Part shown: positions 56,553-64,000 of the stretch, piece after piece | Position numbering within the stretch: the first letter of the stretch is position 1 | Layout of the letters: the number at the start of each line of letters is the position of its first letter | Assembly (NCBI GenBank): GCA_002842875.1 | Contig: PHEF01000002.1 | Location: 59,414 to 123,413 of the forward strand | Source of the DNA: Alphaproteobacteria bacterium HGW-Alphaproteobacteria-3 | Lineage (GTDB): Bacteria; Pseudomonadota; Alphaproteobacteria; Parvibaculales; Parvibaculaceae | Reading direction: 5' to 3' | Length of the DNA: 64,000 nt | Program-made: the position numbers and the translations under genes | The notes under the pieces: generated by a model | The model's input: the letters and a program-made list of their open reading frames with translations, nothing else | What the model was told of the DNA's origin: nothing | The model's database searches: none

Positions 56553-56867
56553 CTAGCGCCTCCGCGCCGCTGGTTTGTCATAGCGAGCGGCAGGGACTTG
56601 CCTGTCGGCCGTGCGCCGGACAGGCCGCGACCGCGCAACCGCGGGAATGACGCGACCGTTCCTGCTCGTGCCCTTCCCTTCGAGTTTGCGCATCAGCGCC
56701 TCGATGCGTTCCTTTATGTCGCGCTCGGCGCGGGCTTGCTCCATTTCCCGCTGGCTCCTGCGACTGCTGGTAATCAGGGCGGTGAGCATCGCAAACAGAA
56801 GGATCAGCCCGCCAATCGTAATCCTTGTCTCCAGGGACATGTTCCCGAGGAGTTCAGCAACCGACAT
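56553..56867 (-). CDS. Small membrane protein with coiled, basic tail
   Basis: A 104-residue protein: one hydrophobic helix (ITIGGLILLFAMLTALIT, about 17-34) then a charged, helical coiled-coil-like stretch (REMEQARAERDIKERIEAL) and an Arg-rich C-terminus with little order. It would sit in the inner membrane with the tail in the cytoplasm. The start was set at the second ATG because GGGGAACG precedes it; an ATG four codons earlier is possible. I do not recognise the family. Confidence 0.6.
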   Translation of the reverse strand: MSVAELLGNMSLETRITIGGLILLFAMLTALITSSRRSQREMEQARAERDIKERIEALMRKLEGKGTSRNGRVIPAVARSRPVRRTADRQVPAARYDKPAARRR

Positions 56868-57133
56868 ATCGTTCCCCATCCATATCGTCCGGCGCGGCCC
56901 TCGCGCCCCTGAGGCCGGACTCTATGCAGATTTCGGGCCTTTGCCAGTGTATTGGCGCATCAAAGGGCAAGGAATGAGGGACCGGAGGATCGACGATTAC
57001 TTTGCAGGCAATTGGCGACAATTTGGGCAGACGTCTTCGAAATTCAGCGGGTGAGGAGCGGCTTTCGTCAGGCGGAATGCTTGTGTATGTAAACCCCACG
57101 AATGACGCCGGCAGAACGACGGGACAGACGCAA

Positions 57134-57778
57134 ATGGACGACGCCATCGACAGCCTGATCGCCGGGTACCGCGCCTTCCGCAAAGGCCAGTACCGCCAGA
57201 ATGAGGAACGATATCAGGCACTTGCCGCACGACGCCAGCAACCCAAGGCACTCGTGATCGCCTGCTGTGACAGCCGCACGGACCCGGCGATGGTGTTCCA
57301 GTCGGACCCCGGCGAGCTCTTCGTGGTGCGCAACGTGGCCAACCTGGTGCCGCCCTACGAGCCCGACAGCCATTACCACGGCACCAGCGCGGCGCTGGAA
57401 TTCGGCGTCAAGTCATTGGGAATCAAGGATGTAATCGTCATGGGCCATGCCGGATGCGGCGGCATCGAGGCACTCCATGATGGCGCCAGGGGCAACCCGC
57501 CGCCGGGCGACTTCGTGCCGAACTGGATTTCGCTCGCGGGAGACGTCGCCGCCCAAGTCATTGAAAAACATGGCGATCTCGACCGTCCGTCGACGCTGCG
57601 CCTGATGGAACAGCAGGCCGTCGTTGCCTCGCTCGACCGGCTGCGCAGCTTCCCCTTCATCGCCGAGCGCGAGCGGATGGGCGAATTGCGGCTTCACGGC
57701 TGGTTTTACGGCATCGGCACCGGAATCCTGTCGGTTTACGACGCCGATGCGGAACGGTTCGTCGACGTGATCGAGTAA
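57134..57778 (+). CDS. Beta-class carbonic anhydrase
   Basis: A 214-residue beta-carbonic anhydrase with the zinc ligands Cys44 in ACCDSRTDP (CxDxR, with Asp46 and Arg48), His105 and Cys108 in GHAGCGG. FVVRNVANLVPPYE and GTSAALEFGVKSLGIKD are typical. It interconverts CO2 and bicarbonate, supplying bicarbonate for carboxylations. The ATG at 57134 is preferred; a start 20 codons earlier is open. The gene is monocistronic and ends with an intrinsic terminator. Confidence 0.94.
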   Translation: MDDAIDSLIAGYRAFRKGQYRQNEERYQALAARRQQPKALVIACCDSRTDPAMVFQSDPGELFVVRNVANLVPPYEPDSHYHGTSAALEFGVKSLGIKDVIVMGHAGCGGIEALHDGARGNPPPGDFVPNWISLAGDVAAQVIEKHGDLDRPSTLRLMEQQAVVASLDRLRSFPFIAERERMGELRLHGWFYGIGTGILSVYDADAERFVDVIE

Positions 57779-57781
57779 AAG

Positions 57782-57817
57782 CCGGGCGTGACTGTCACAA
57801 TTCGTGCGCCCGGTTTT
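57782..57817 (+). terminator. Terminator of the carbonic anhydrase gene
   Basis: The stem CCGGGCG (57782-57788) pairs with CGCCCGG (57807-57813), followed by TTTT (57814-57817), immediately after the carbonic anhydrase stop. AAAA precedes the stem, so it could also act on the opposite strand. Confidence 0.7.
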
Positions 57818-57933
57818 CCGCCATCGTTTCGAGGCCGGAACTCACTGTCATCTGAATGCAATGAAAACGTCACAAATCGCGGCGATATCCCCGCCTTGGG
57901 GATAACCCGGTCCGGCTGGCGATGGTGCGGATA

Positions 57934-58860
57934 TCAGGAACAGTTCGCGGGCGCCTCGCCGCTGACATAGTCGCGAAAGACCCAGCCGCGGCTGCCATCC
58001 CCGCGCGTCACCTCGCGCCAGTAATTCGTGGCGTCGGAACCGAGAAGACCGATCCGCTCACAGGCATCGAGCACGCCGACCACCTCGCCCGCATTGTCGG
58101 GCTTCGAGCGGACATAGACGCTGCCGGTCACAAAATGCGGATCGGCGGAGGAGCCTGCCGCCGATTGCGGAGCGGCAGCGGACGCAGGGTCCATGGCGGC
58201 GACATTCGATCCGGATACGGATGAATTTGGCGGCGCGGCCTGCGCGTCCGCGGGCGGTTCGCCGGAAGCTGTGAAGGACACCTGCTGCACGGTCGCGGGC
58301 ACCTCGGCACGCGGTGTGCGGGACACCATTTCGCTCAGCAAGGGAGCGGTGGTGTCCGCCTGCGCAGAGGGAAGAAGCACGTTGCCTGCGACGGGTGTCT
58401 TCACGGCGCGCGGCGCGGAAACCGCTGCGAGAGCGGCCTTTTCCGCTTCGAAGGATGCGACGGCGACCTCGCCGGGCGGCGGCCCCAAATCGACGACGAG
58501 CAGCGCCGCGAGCGCGAGACCGAGCACCGCCCCGCCCGCAACCCAGGCGATCCGCCTGTACGAAACCATGGTCCAGGGAATTTCGGGTTCGGAATAATCG
58601 ACCTGCCCGATCGTCTCATGCACTTCTTCGCCGAGACGCGACAGCGGCCGCTCGACATCGACGTCGAGATATTTTGCATAGGCGCGCGTGAAGCCGACCG
58701 TCTGCGGCAGTGCCGGCAGAAGCTCGAACTGGGCAGCCTCGATCGCCTGCAGATAGATGGGCCTGATGCGGATCGCATCCGCAATATCCTTCAGCGTCAG
58801 TCCCGCCGCCTGACGGGCCTCGCGAAGCGTCTGGCCGATTTCCTCTTTGTGCCCTGTCAT
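57934..58860 (-). CDS. RodZ-like protein: HTH, membrane helix and SH3-type domain
   Basis: A 308-residue protein. Residues 5-70 are a RodZ-type helix-turn-helix (GQTLREARQAAGLTLKDIAD, RPIYLQAIEAAQFELLPALP, GFTRAYAKYLDVD), followed by a membrane helix (about 107-128), an Ala/Pro/Ser-rich periplasmic linker and a C-terminal bacterial SH3 domain (VTGSVYVRSKPDNAGEVVGV, DGSRGWVFRDYVSG). RodZ links MreB to the cell-wall machinery. Here the SH3 domain replaces the usual DUF4115, so it may be a paralogue with another wall-related job. GGGGAACC precedes the ATG. Confidence 0.75.
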   Translation of the reverse strand: MTGHKEEIGQTLREARQAAGLTLKDIADAIRIRPIYLQAIEAAQFELLPALPQTVGFTRAYAKYLDVDVERPLSRLGEEVHETIGQVDYSEPEIPWTMVSYRRIAWVAGGAVLGLALAALLVVDLGPPPGEVAVASFEAEKAALAAVSAPRAVKTPVAGNVLLPSAQADTTAPLLSEMVSRTPRAEVPATVQQVSFTASGEPPADAQAAPPNSSVSGSNVAAMDPASAAAPQSAAGSSADPHFVTGSVYVRSKPDNAGEVVGVLDACERIGLLGSDATNYWREVTRGDGSRGWVFRDYVSGEAPANCS

Positions 58861-59077
58861 CCGGTTCCCCGCCGTTCCGGCATTCGCAAGGGAGGCTAGC
58901 CCGGTAGCGTTAACAAGAGTGTACGATTTTGTCTCGTTTCGCTTGATACACACGGAATTTGACGCCGATATGTCGTCTTTCGCCCTGCTCCATTAGCGCG
59001 TCTAGCGGGCTTGGCTCCTTGCGGCGCAACATATAGATGAGAAGCTGAAACATGGCGGGCAACGGGGGCACAGAGAC

Positions 59078-59821
59078 ATGACGGCGGAAGACCTCTTGCT
59101 GGGGCTGCTGATCTTCGCCGCCTCCATTCTCTATTCGTCGGTCGGCCATGCCGGTGCGTCGGGTTATCTCGCGGCGATGGCTTTGTTCGGCCTGGCGCCG
59201 GAGGCGATGCGGCCGACGGCGCTCGGGTTGAACGTCATCGTCGCCTCGATTGCCGTCTACCGCTACACCCGCGCCGGGCAGAACGACCTGAAGCTCCTCC
59301 TGCCCTTCGCCGCCGCCTCGATTCCGGCGGCATTCATCGGCGGCTCGATCGACATTCCACCCGCTTACTATCGTCCGCTCGTGGGCATCGTGCTCATCTT
59401 CTCCGCCGCGCAGATGGCGCGCACGGCGCAACAGGCGGCAGCGGTCGACGCGACGGCGCACCGCCCGCCGCTCCCCGCCTCCATAGCGGCGGGAGGCGCG
59501 CTCGGCCTGCTGGCGGGGCTCACCGGGACGGGCGGCGGCATCTTCCTGAGCCCACTTCTCCTCTTCATGCGATGGGCGCCGACAAGACACGCGTCGGGCA
59601 TCGCCGCGACCTTCATCCTGCTGAATTCGATTTCGGGTCTCGCGGGAACGAGCTTCTCCACCGCGGTGCTTCCCGCCGCGCTTCCCATATGGGGGGTGGC
59701 CGTTCTCGTCGGCGGCCTCATCGGCACGCAACTCGGCACGCGCATGCTCCCCGTGCCCGGCATTCGCTATGCGCTTGCTGCCGTGCTCGTGGTCGCGGGC
59801 GCGAAGATGATCTTCACATGA
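59078..59821 (+). CDS. TauE/SafE-family membrane exporter
   Basis: A 247-residue protein with seven or eight membrane helices in two repeats, typical of TauE/SafE (sulfite exporter) proteins: LLLGLLIFAASILYSSVGHA at the start and GLLAGLTGTGGGIFLSPLLL in the second half. Family members export sulfite, sulfoacetate or related sulfur compounds. Sulfate-activation genes are a few kilobases away, but nothing ties them directly. It diverges from the RodZ-like gene. Confidence 0.88.
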   Translation: MTAEDLLLGLLIFAASILYSSVGHAGASGYLAAMALFGLAPEAMRPTALGLNVIVASIAVYRYTRAGQNDLKLLLPFAAASIPAAFIGGSIDIPPAYYRPLVGIVLIFSAAQMARTAQQAAAVDATAHRPPLPASIAAGGALGLLAGLTGTGGGIFLSPLLLFMRWAPTRHASGIAATFILLNSISGLAGTSFSTAVLPAALPIWGVAVLVGGLIGTQLGTRMLPVPGIRYALAAVLVVAGAKMIFT

Positions 59822-59866
59822 GGGCGTTGAGGGATCAGCCGGGACATCTGTCCTCTGCTTGAAACG

Positions 59867-60388
59867 TCACATCTTCATGCGCATCCGGCCGAGGAAATCG
59901 ACCTTGCCGAGTTTCACGCCGCGTGCGCGCAGGATGTCGTAGGCGGTCGTCGCGTGGAAATAGAAGTTCGGGAACGCGAAGGAGAGCAGGAAGTTCTCCG
60001 CCGTGAAGGGAAGCTGGTGCTTGCCGAGATGGAAGATCACGTCCTTGCCCTCGCAGGCGTTGAGCGCGTCCGGCGTCACCTTTTCGAGGTCCGCCTGCGC
60101 GTCGTCGACGAGCTTCTGAAGATCGGCATAGGTGTAGGTGCCGGGATCCCTGGGCGGCTGCGCCGTGCCGCTCTGCGCGGCCTCGACGGCGCCCAGCGAG
60201 TGCTGCGCAATGGATGCGATCTGGAAACTGAAAGGCAGCATGTCATCGACGATGCGCGCCTGGACGATCTCGTCCGGGTCGATGCCCTGCTCCTCGCAGA
60301 AGGCCGCGCCCTTTTTCAGGAAGCCGGAGACGGCGGCGAGCGTCTGCAGATAGTTCGGGACGGTCAGATCGTAGAGCGAGAGCGACAT
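59867..60388 (-). CDS. DUF1993 family protein
   Basis: A 173-residue helical protein: SLYDLTVPNYLQTLAAVSGFL at the N-terminus, VDDMLPFSFQIASIAQHSLG in the middle and FLLSFAFPNFYFHATTAYDIL near the end match the DUF1993 family, which belongs to the DinB-like four-helix superfamily. No function is established; the His residues at the ends of helices (QHSLG, FHATTAY) would allow metal binding. GGAAACGTCCC precedes the ATG. It converges with the TauE gene. Confidence 0.85.
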   Translation of the reverse strand: MSLSLYDLTVPNYLQTLAAVSGFLKKGAAFCEEQGIDPDEIVQARIVDDMLPFSFQIASIAQHSLGAVEAAQSGTAQPPRDPGTYTYADLQKLVDDAQADLEKVTPDALNACEGKDVIFHLGKHQLPFTAENFLLSFAFPNFYFHATTAYDILRARGVKLGKVDFLGRMRMKM

Positions 60389-60657
60389 GGGACGTTTCCT
60401 TCGGGGGCGGGGCGTTTTCGCGCGCGATGTTGAGATGGCGGGATGCAGACGCGGGTCGAACGGAAATGCAGGGGTGTTCGGCTGGCTTGGTATAGCTAAC
60501 CTTGCGTCGAAATTCGCTTCGCCCCGCTCACGAATTTCAAGCTTCCCCAAGATGGAGTACGAATTTTTGATTTCGCACTGGGGCACATCGGCTTCGAGTA
60601 TTAATGCGACAAAAAGAATGATGCGCCCGTAACGTCAATTAGGACAGTATACTCATC

Positions 60658-61149
60658 CTACATACAGGTGTTGTTCGAGCCTTCAATTATTTTCTCCCAA
60701 TCGCTTCCAAGAAATTGACGTGCATCAACTGCATTTGCCGAAGCGGGGTCGGCTGCCCTAAACATCTTAACCACCAAAGATTGATCGTGGGTTCCACCAT
60801 AAATCGGATATCCACCCGAATACGTTGTTGTAGACGATCCATATGCGCTGGCTGTGTTGCCGTATCCCATTGCCGTTGCTTGCCCATAGGTCTGAGCCGT
60901 AACCGGGGTGTGACCAACAATTCCAACAGAACTTTGACTATTTCCGTCTAAAACAACAAATCCGTCATACCCGGCTTTGATAGTCTCAATCGCGGCTTGC
61001 CGTATCACGACCTCCTGCGCGCCCCTTTGCCCGCAGGCAGGTGCAGCACTCGAAGTGATCATTAGCGTGTCCGCCGCCAATGGCATTGTCGAAGTCCTGA
61101 CGCAAGCCGTCAGGAGCACTCCGATCAGAATGCATACTAAATTTCGCAT
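60658..61149 (-). CDS. Putative lipoprotein, AT-rich gene next to tRNA-Lys
   Basis: A 163-residue protein with a lipobox (IGVLLTACVRTS, Cys at 16), then a Ser/Thr/Ala-rich mature part, a Gly/Tyr/Ser/Thr-rich stretch (about 90-120) and a C-terminal segment ending NNTCM. GGGGGAACTG precedes the ATG. The gene and the 270 bases beyond it are visibly AT-richer than the neighbours and use TTA, ATA and AAA codons freely, suggesting transfer from a different background. The location directly beside tRNA-Lys supports that. I do not recognise the family. Confidence 0.65.
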   Translation of the reverse strand: MRNLVCILIGVLLTACVRTSTMPLAADTLMITSSAAPACGQRGAQEVVIRQAAIETIKAGYDGFVVLDGNSQSSVGIVGHTPVTAQTYGQATAMGYGNTASAYGSSTTTYSGGYPIYGGTHDQSLVVKMFRAADPASANAVDARQFLGSDWEKIIEGSNNTCM

Positions 61150-61227
61150 CAGTTCCCCCTCTGCAGCGTTTAGCTCACTGCCAGCATGCGCGATCAAAAG
61201 AACACACGCAATGTTGCGGGAAAAAGG

Positions 61228-61302
61228 TGGTGAGCCCTGATGGGATCGAACCATCGACCTACTGATTAAAAGTCAGCCGCTCTACCGCTGAGCTAAGGGC
61301 CC
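61228..61302 (-). tRNA. tRNA-Lys (UUU anticodon)
   Basis: The minus strand folds as a tRNA: acceptor GGGCCCT pairs with AGGGCTC (one G-U), the D-arm is GCTCAGCGGTAGAGC, the anticodon loop CTTTTAA has TTT, the T-arm is GATGGTTCGATCCCATC and the 3' CCA is encoded. The length is 75 bases including CCA. Confidence 0.96.
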
Positions 61303-61672
61303 GCCTGGAAGGCGCGGGAATCCGCGCGCCTTTCGCTGAGGTGGGCGGAACTTAAGGGGCACGTCCCACGGGGTCAACAGGGGGATTGGGTTTCGGACAA
61401 GGCTTTGTGAGGATTGGGGATTTGCGGGAACGAACGCCGCGATTTCCACCGATATCACCTCATCTCGTCTTTGCCGGGCTCGACCTGGCAATCCAGAAGG
61501 CGCGGAACGCGCCGTCCTCTTCATAAAAACTCGTCCGAAGCTTTTCGGGTGGGGTCGTCGTCCAGCTCTTGCGAAGAGAGACGCCGCCTGCAGCGGCTTC
61601 TGGACCCGCGGGTGACGATGCAGGAAAGGAAAAGACGAGTATGTTGAGGCAGCGTCCGCGCCCTCTCCGCAT
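61303..61672. other. Gene-poor stretch with REP-like palindromic sequence
   Basis: No convincing gene is present between tRNA-Lys and tgt. A minus-strand frame at 61460-61672 starts right after the tgt stop but has no conserved look. On the minus strand, CTGGATTGCCAGGTCGAGC and CCGGCAAAGACGA (around 61463-61494), and on the plus strand CTGGACCCGCGGGTGACGA (around 61600-61618), recall the dispersed palindromic repeats common in Rhizobiales genomes (CTGGATTGCCGGGTC...CGGCAATGACG type). The two units are in opposite orientation. This is pattern recognition only. Confidence 0.45.
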
Positions 61673-62812
61673 TCAAAGCACGGCGATGTCGCCGGCGGCC
61701 TGGTCGCGCTTGAAGGCGGCGCGGAAGGCTTCGAAGCGGCCCTCGGCGATGGCAGCGCGCATGCCGGCCATCAGGGTCTGGTAGTAGCGGACGTTGATCC
61801 AGCTCACCAGCATCGAGCCCAGCATCTCTTCCGACTTGATGAGGTGATGAAGATAGGCGCGCGAATAGTCGCGCGCGGCGGGACAATCGCTTGTCCCGTC
61901 GAGCGGGCGCGGGTCGGCCGCGTGGCGCGCATTCTTGAGGTTCACTTTTCCCCGCCGCGTGAAGGCAAGGCCGTGGCGGCCGTTCCGCGTCGGCATCACG
62001 CAATCGAACATGTCGATGCCGAGCGCGACGGATTCCACCAGGTCGTCCGGCGTGCCGACACCCATGAGATAGCGCGGACGGTCCTCAGGCAGCGCGGGCG
62101 TCGTGAAATCGAGGACGCGGAGCATTTCCGCCTGCCCCTCGCCGACCGCGAGACCGCCGACCGCGTAACCGTCAAAGCCGATGTCGCGCAAGCCCGCCGC
62201 CGAGGCCTGGCGGAGCGGCTCATAGGTGCTGCCTTGCACGATGCCAAAAAGCGCCATGCCTTCCTTGCGGTGCGGTTGGCGCACGAAGGCATCCTTCGAG
62301 CGGCGCGCCCAGCGCAGCGACATCTCCATGGAGAGGCGCGCTTCCTCTTCCGTCGCCGGAAAGGGCGTGCATTCGTCGAGCTGCATCTGGATGTCGGAGC
62401 CGAGCAGGCACTGGATTTCGATCGAGCGCTCGGGCGAGAGCATGTGGCGCGAGCCGTCGATATGCGACTGGAAGGAGACGCCCTCCTCCGTCATCTTGCG
62501 GAGCTTGGAGAGCGACATGACCTGGAAGCCGCCGCTGTCGGTCAATATCGGATGCGGCCAGTTCATGAAGTTGTGCAGGCCGCCAAGCGCCGCGACTTCC
62601 TCCGCGCCGGGGCGGAGCATGAGGTGATAGGTGTTGCCGAGCACGATGTCGGCGCCGGTCGAGCGGACCTGCTCGGGGTAGAGCGCCTTGACCGTGGCCG
62701 CCGTGCCGACCGGCATGAAGGCGGGGGTACGGATTTCCCCGCGCGGCGTCGAGATGGCGCCGGCGCGCGCGCGGCCGTCTGTTGCCTTGAGCGAGAAGGT
62801 GAAGGCGCTCAC
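61673..62812 (-). CDS. tgt: Queuine/preQ1 tRNA-guanine transglycosylase
   Basis: A 379-residue Tgt: [37 protein letters not shown] with the catalytic region, [26 protein letters not shown] and [10 protein letters not shown] are conserved. It exchanges G34 for preQ1 in tRNAs with GUN anticodons. The C-terminal zinc site is unusual: where the classic enzyme has CxCxxC, this one reads [16 protein letters not shown], keeping one Cys and the His. It starts with GTG overlapping the queA stop, so the genes are coupled. Confidence 0.96.
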   Translation of the reverse strand: MSAFTFSLKATDGRARAGAISTPRGEIRTPAFMPVGTAATVKALYPEQVRSTGADIVLGNTYHLMLRPGAEEVAALGGLHNFMNWPHPILTDSGGFQVMSLSKLRKMTEEGVSFQSHIDGSRHMLSPERSIEIQCLLGSDIQMQLDECTPFPATEEEARLSMEMSLRWARRSKDAFVRQPHRKEGMALFGIVQGSTYEPLRQASAAGLRDIGFDGYAVGGLAVGEGQAEMLRVLDFTTPALPEDRPRYLMGVGTPDDLVESVALGIDMFDCVMPTRNGRHGLAFTRRGKVNLKNARHAADPRPLDGTSDCPAARDYSRAYLHHLIKSEEMLGSMLVSWINVRYYQTLMAGMRAAIAEGRFEAFRAAFKRDQAAGDIAVL

Positions 62813-63879
62813 GTTGCGCTCCCGTAAATCAGGCCTCTGTAAATCAAGGTGGCGTCGCCATAGGAATAAAAGCGGTACTTCCGCTCAACCGCATGGGCAT
62901 AGGCGCGCTTCATTTCATCCGTCGAGCGGAGCGCGGAGACGAGCATGAACAGCGTCGAGCGCGGCAGGTGGAAATTGGTCATCAGAATGTCCACGGCCCG
63001 GAAGCGGTAACCCGGCGTGATGAAGATGGAGGTCTCTCTCGCGAAGGGATGTACCACACCTTGCGCGTCCGCCGCACTTTCGAGAAGGCGCAGGCTCGTG
63101 GTGCCGACGGCGACGATGCGCCTGCCCACCGCGCGCGCCGCATTGATGGCGGCGGCTTCGGTGTCCGATATCTCGCCCCACTCGGCATGCATCCTGTGGG
63201 CATCCGTGTCCTCCGCCGTGACGGGGAGGAAGGTGCCCGCGCCGACATGGAGCGTGAGGCGGACGGTGCGCACGCCGCGCGCTTCGAGCGCCGCCATCAG
63301 CTCCGGCGTGAAATGGAGGCCGGCCGTGGGCGCGGCGACGGCGCCGGGCTCGGCGGCATAGAGCGTCTGATAATCGGCGAGGTCGGCCTCGTCCGTCGCG
63401 CGCTTGCGGGCGATGTAAGGCGGCAGCGGCATTTCGCCGGCCACGGCGATGGCGGCATCGAGCGCGGGACCGGAGAGCGAGAAGCGCAAGCCCGCCTCGC
63501 CGCCCTCGGCCTTTTCCTCGACGGTGGCGGAAAGACCGCCCGGAAAGGAGATGCTTTCGCCGGGGGCGAGCTTCTTCGCGGGACGGAGAAAGGCGCGCCA
63601 TTCGGCGGCGCTCACGCGGCGATGAAGCATGACCTCGATCTTCGCCGACGCCTCGCCGCGCGTTCGCGTGCCGAAGAGGCGCGCGGGGATCACCTTCGTG
63701 TCGTTGAAGACGAGAAGGTCGCCAGGCTCGAGAAAGGACGGGAGATCGCGAACGGTGCGGTCGGCGAGCGCGTTTTCATCCGGACCGATGACGAGCAGCC
63801 GCGCCGCATCGCGCGGCCGCGCGGGCCGGAGCGCGATCAGCTCCTCCGGCAGCTCGAAATCGAAATCGGAAACGCGCAT
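62809..63879 (-). CDS. queA: S-adenosylmethionine:tRNA ribosyltransferase-isomerase
   Basis: A 356-residue Que[55 protein letters not shown] and [15 protein letters not shown] with [17 protein letters not shown] are all diagnostic. It adds the cyclopentane ring of queuosine to preQ1-tRNA using SAM, the step after Tgt. The start at 63879 gives the standard N-terminus; a GTG five codons upstream is an alternative. The stop overlaps the tgt start by the GTGA arrangement. No preQ1 riboswitch is apparent upstream. Confidence 0.97.
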   Translation of the reverse strand: MRVSDFDFELPEELIALRPARPRDAARLLVIGPDENALADRTVRDLPSFLEPGDLLVFNDTKVIPARLFGTRTRGEASAKIEVMLHRRVSAAEWRAFLRPAKKLAPGESISFPGGLSATVEEKAEGGEAGLRFSLSGPALDAAIAVAGEMPLPPYIARKRATDEADLADYQTLYAAEPGAVAAPTAGLHFTPELMAALEARGVRTVRLTLHVGAGTFLPVTAEDTDAHRMHAEWGEISDTEAAAINAARAVGRRIVAVGTTSLRLLESAADAQGVVHPFARETSIFITPGYRFRAVDILMTNFHLPRSTLFMLVSALRSTDEMKRAYAHAVERKYRFYSYGDATLIYRGLIYGSAT

Positions 63880-63959
63880 GGGGTTCAGGTCCACCCGTTA
63901 CTTCCCACCCTCCCCTTGAGGATTCCTCTGCGAAACCGTCGCATTGGAGGTTGCCGGGT

Positions 63960-64000
63960 ATGAGGGCCGATGTTTTGTTCGATGTTGCCCCTGTTATTGC
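63960..64000 (+). CDS. Possible start of a divergent gene, cut by the window end
   Basis: An ATG at 63960 lies about ten bases after GGAGG (63945-63949) and is open to the end (MRADVLFDVAPVI). It would diverge from queA. Only 13 codons are visible, so this is a tentative call. Confidence 0.25.
   Translation, partial: MRADVLFDVAPVI

Noticed and set aside
61460..61672. 70-codon frame starting immediately after the tgt stop
   Set aside because: The position is suggestive but the sequence looks like translated REP-type repeat and has no conserved pattern.
63895..64000. Possible preQ1 riboswitch before queA
   Set aside because: No conserved preQ1 aptamer pattern was visible, and the visible leader is short.

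Overview
The window reads as chromosome of a GC-rich alphaproteobacterium. The gene content (IalB-family protein, HspQ, sdhE next to mfd opposite recG, a cysD plus fused cysN/cysC pair, queA-tgt, beta-oxidation-type lipid genes, a WS/DGAT acyltransferase) fits a Rhizobiales or Parvibaculum-like, lipid-metabolising organism. That placement is inference; no rRNA is present to settle it. Two tRNAs are present: Ser(UGA) at 8374-8463 and Lys(UUU) at 61228-61302, both on the minus strand.

Layout. (1) 1-1886: a chromosomal flank with a partial membrane protein, two lipoproteins and a response regulator whose 3' part is missing. (2) About 1887-8373: a decayed mobile element next to tRNA-Ser. It holds a remnant TraD-like gene, a TraA relaxase/helicase that has lost its relaxase domain and carries a frameshift, an AlpA regulator, an unknown acidic protein, a DUF1778/GNAT toxin-antitoxin pair with a well-formed promoter/operator, and a large serine recombinase interrupted by two amber codons whose 3' end runs into the tRNA. 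(3) 8530-30430: mixed metabolism and transport. This includes a hotdog thioesterase, a GST, two tandem MFS paralogues, a malyl-CoA-lyase-like enzyme, a lipase-like hydrolase with a WS/DGAT, an Old Yellow Enzyme, hspQ, a YejA-like binding protein, a frameshifted VOC protein, an AMACR-type racemase divergent from an acyl-CoA synthetase, and a PutP-like Na+/solute symporter embedded in a chain of overlapping tiny membrane-protein genes with an 11-G tract. (4) 30432-36433: DNA repair and respiration (mfd, sdhE, recG). (5) 36425-47871: a DUF502 protein, a three-gene operon of unknown function that includes a phosphotransferase, a PAS protein, an MBOAT/SGNH O-acyltransferase pair, a thiolase next to an HMG-CoA-synthase-like protein fused to an OB-fold (DUF35) domain, and a CHASE4-type histidine kinase. 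(6) 47868-64000: a TPR/SPOR protein, glmU-glmS and galE (sugar-nucleotide precursors), cysD-cysNC (sulfate activation), a carbonic anhydrase, a RodZ-like protein, a TauE-family exporter, an AT-rich lipoprotein gene beside tRNA-Lys, and queA-tgt (queuosine).

How the genes work together. glmS makes glucosamine-6-P and glmU makes UDP-GlcNAc. cysD and cysNC make APS/PAPS. queA and tgt act in queuosine tRNA modification. The CoA genes (AMACR, acyl-CoA synthetase, thiolase, HMGCS-like/DUF35, malyl-CoA-lyase-like) and WS/DGAT suggest extensive fatty-acid or branched-chain acyl-CoA turnover and neutral-lipid storage.

Most unusual items: the symporter small-protein cluster with its homopolymer at a gene junction; the HMGCS-like protein with Gln where a catalytic Cys is expected, fused to DUF35 and next to a thiolase; a Tgt lacking two of the usual zinc-ligand cysteines; and the doubly amber-interrupted recombinase downstream of an intact toxin-antitoxin pair.
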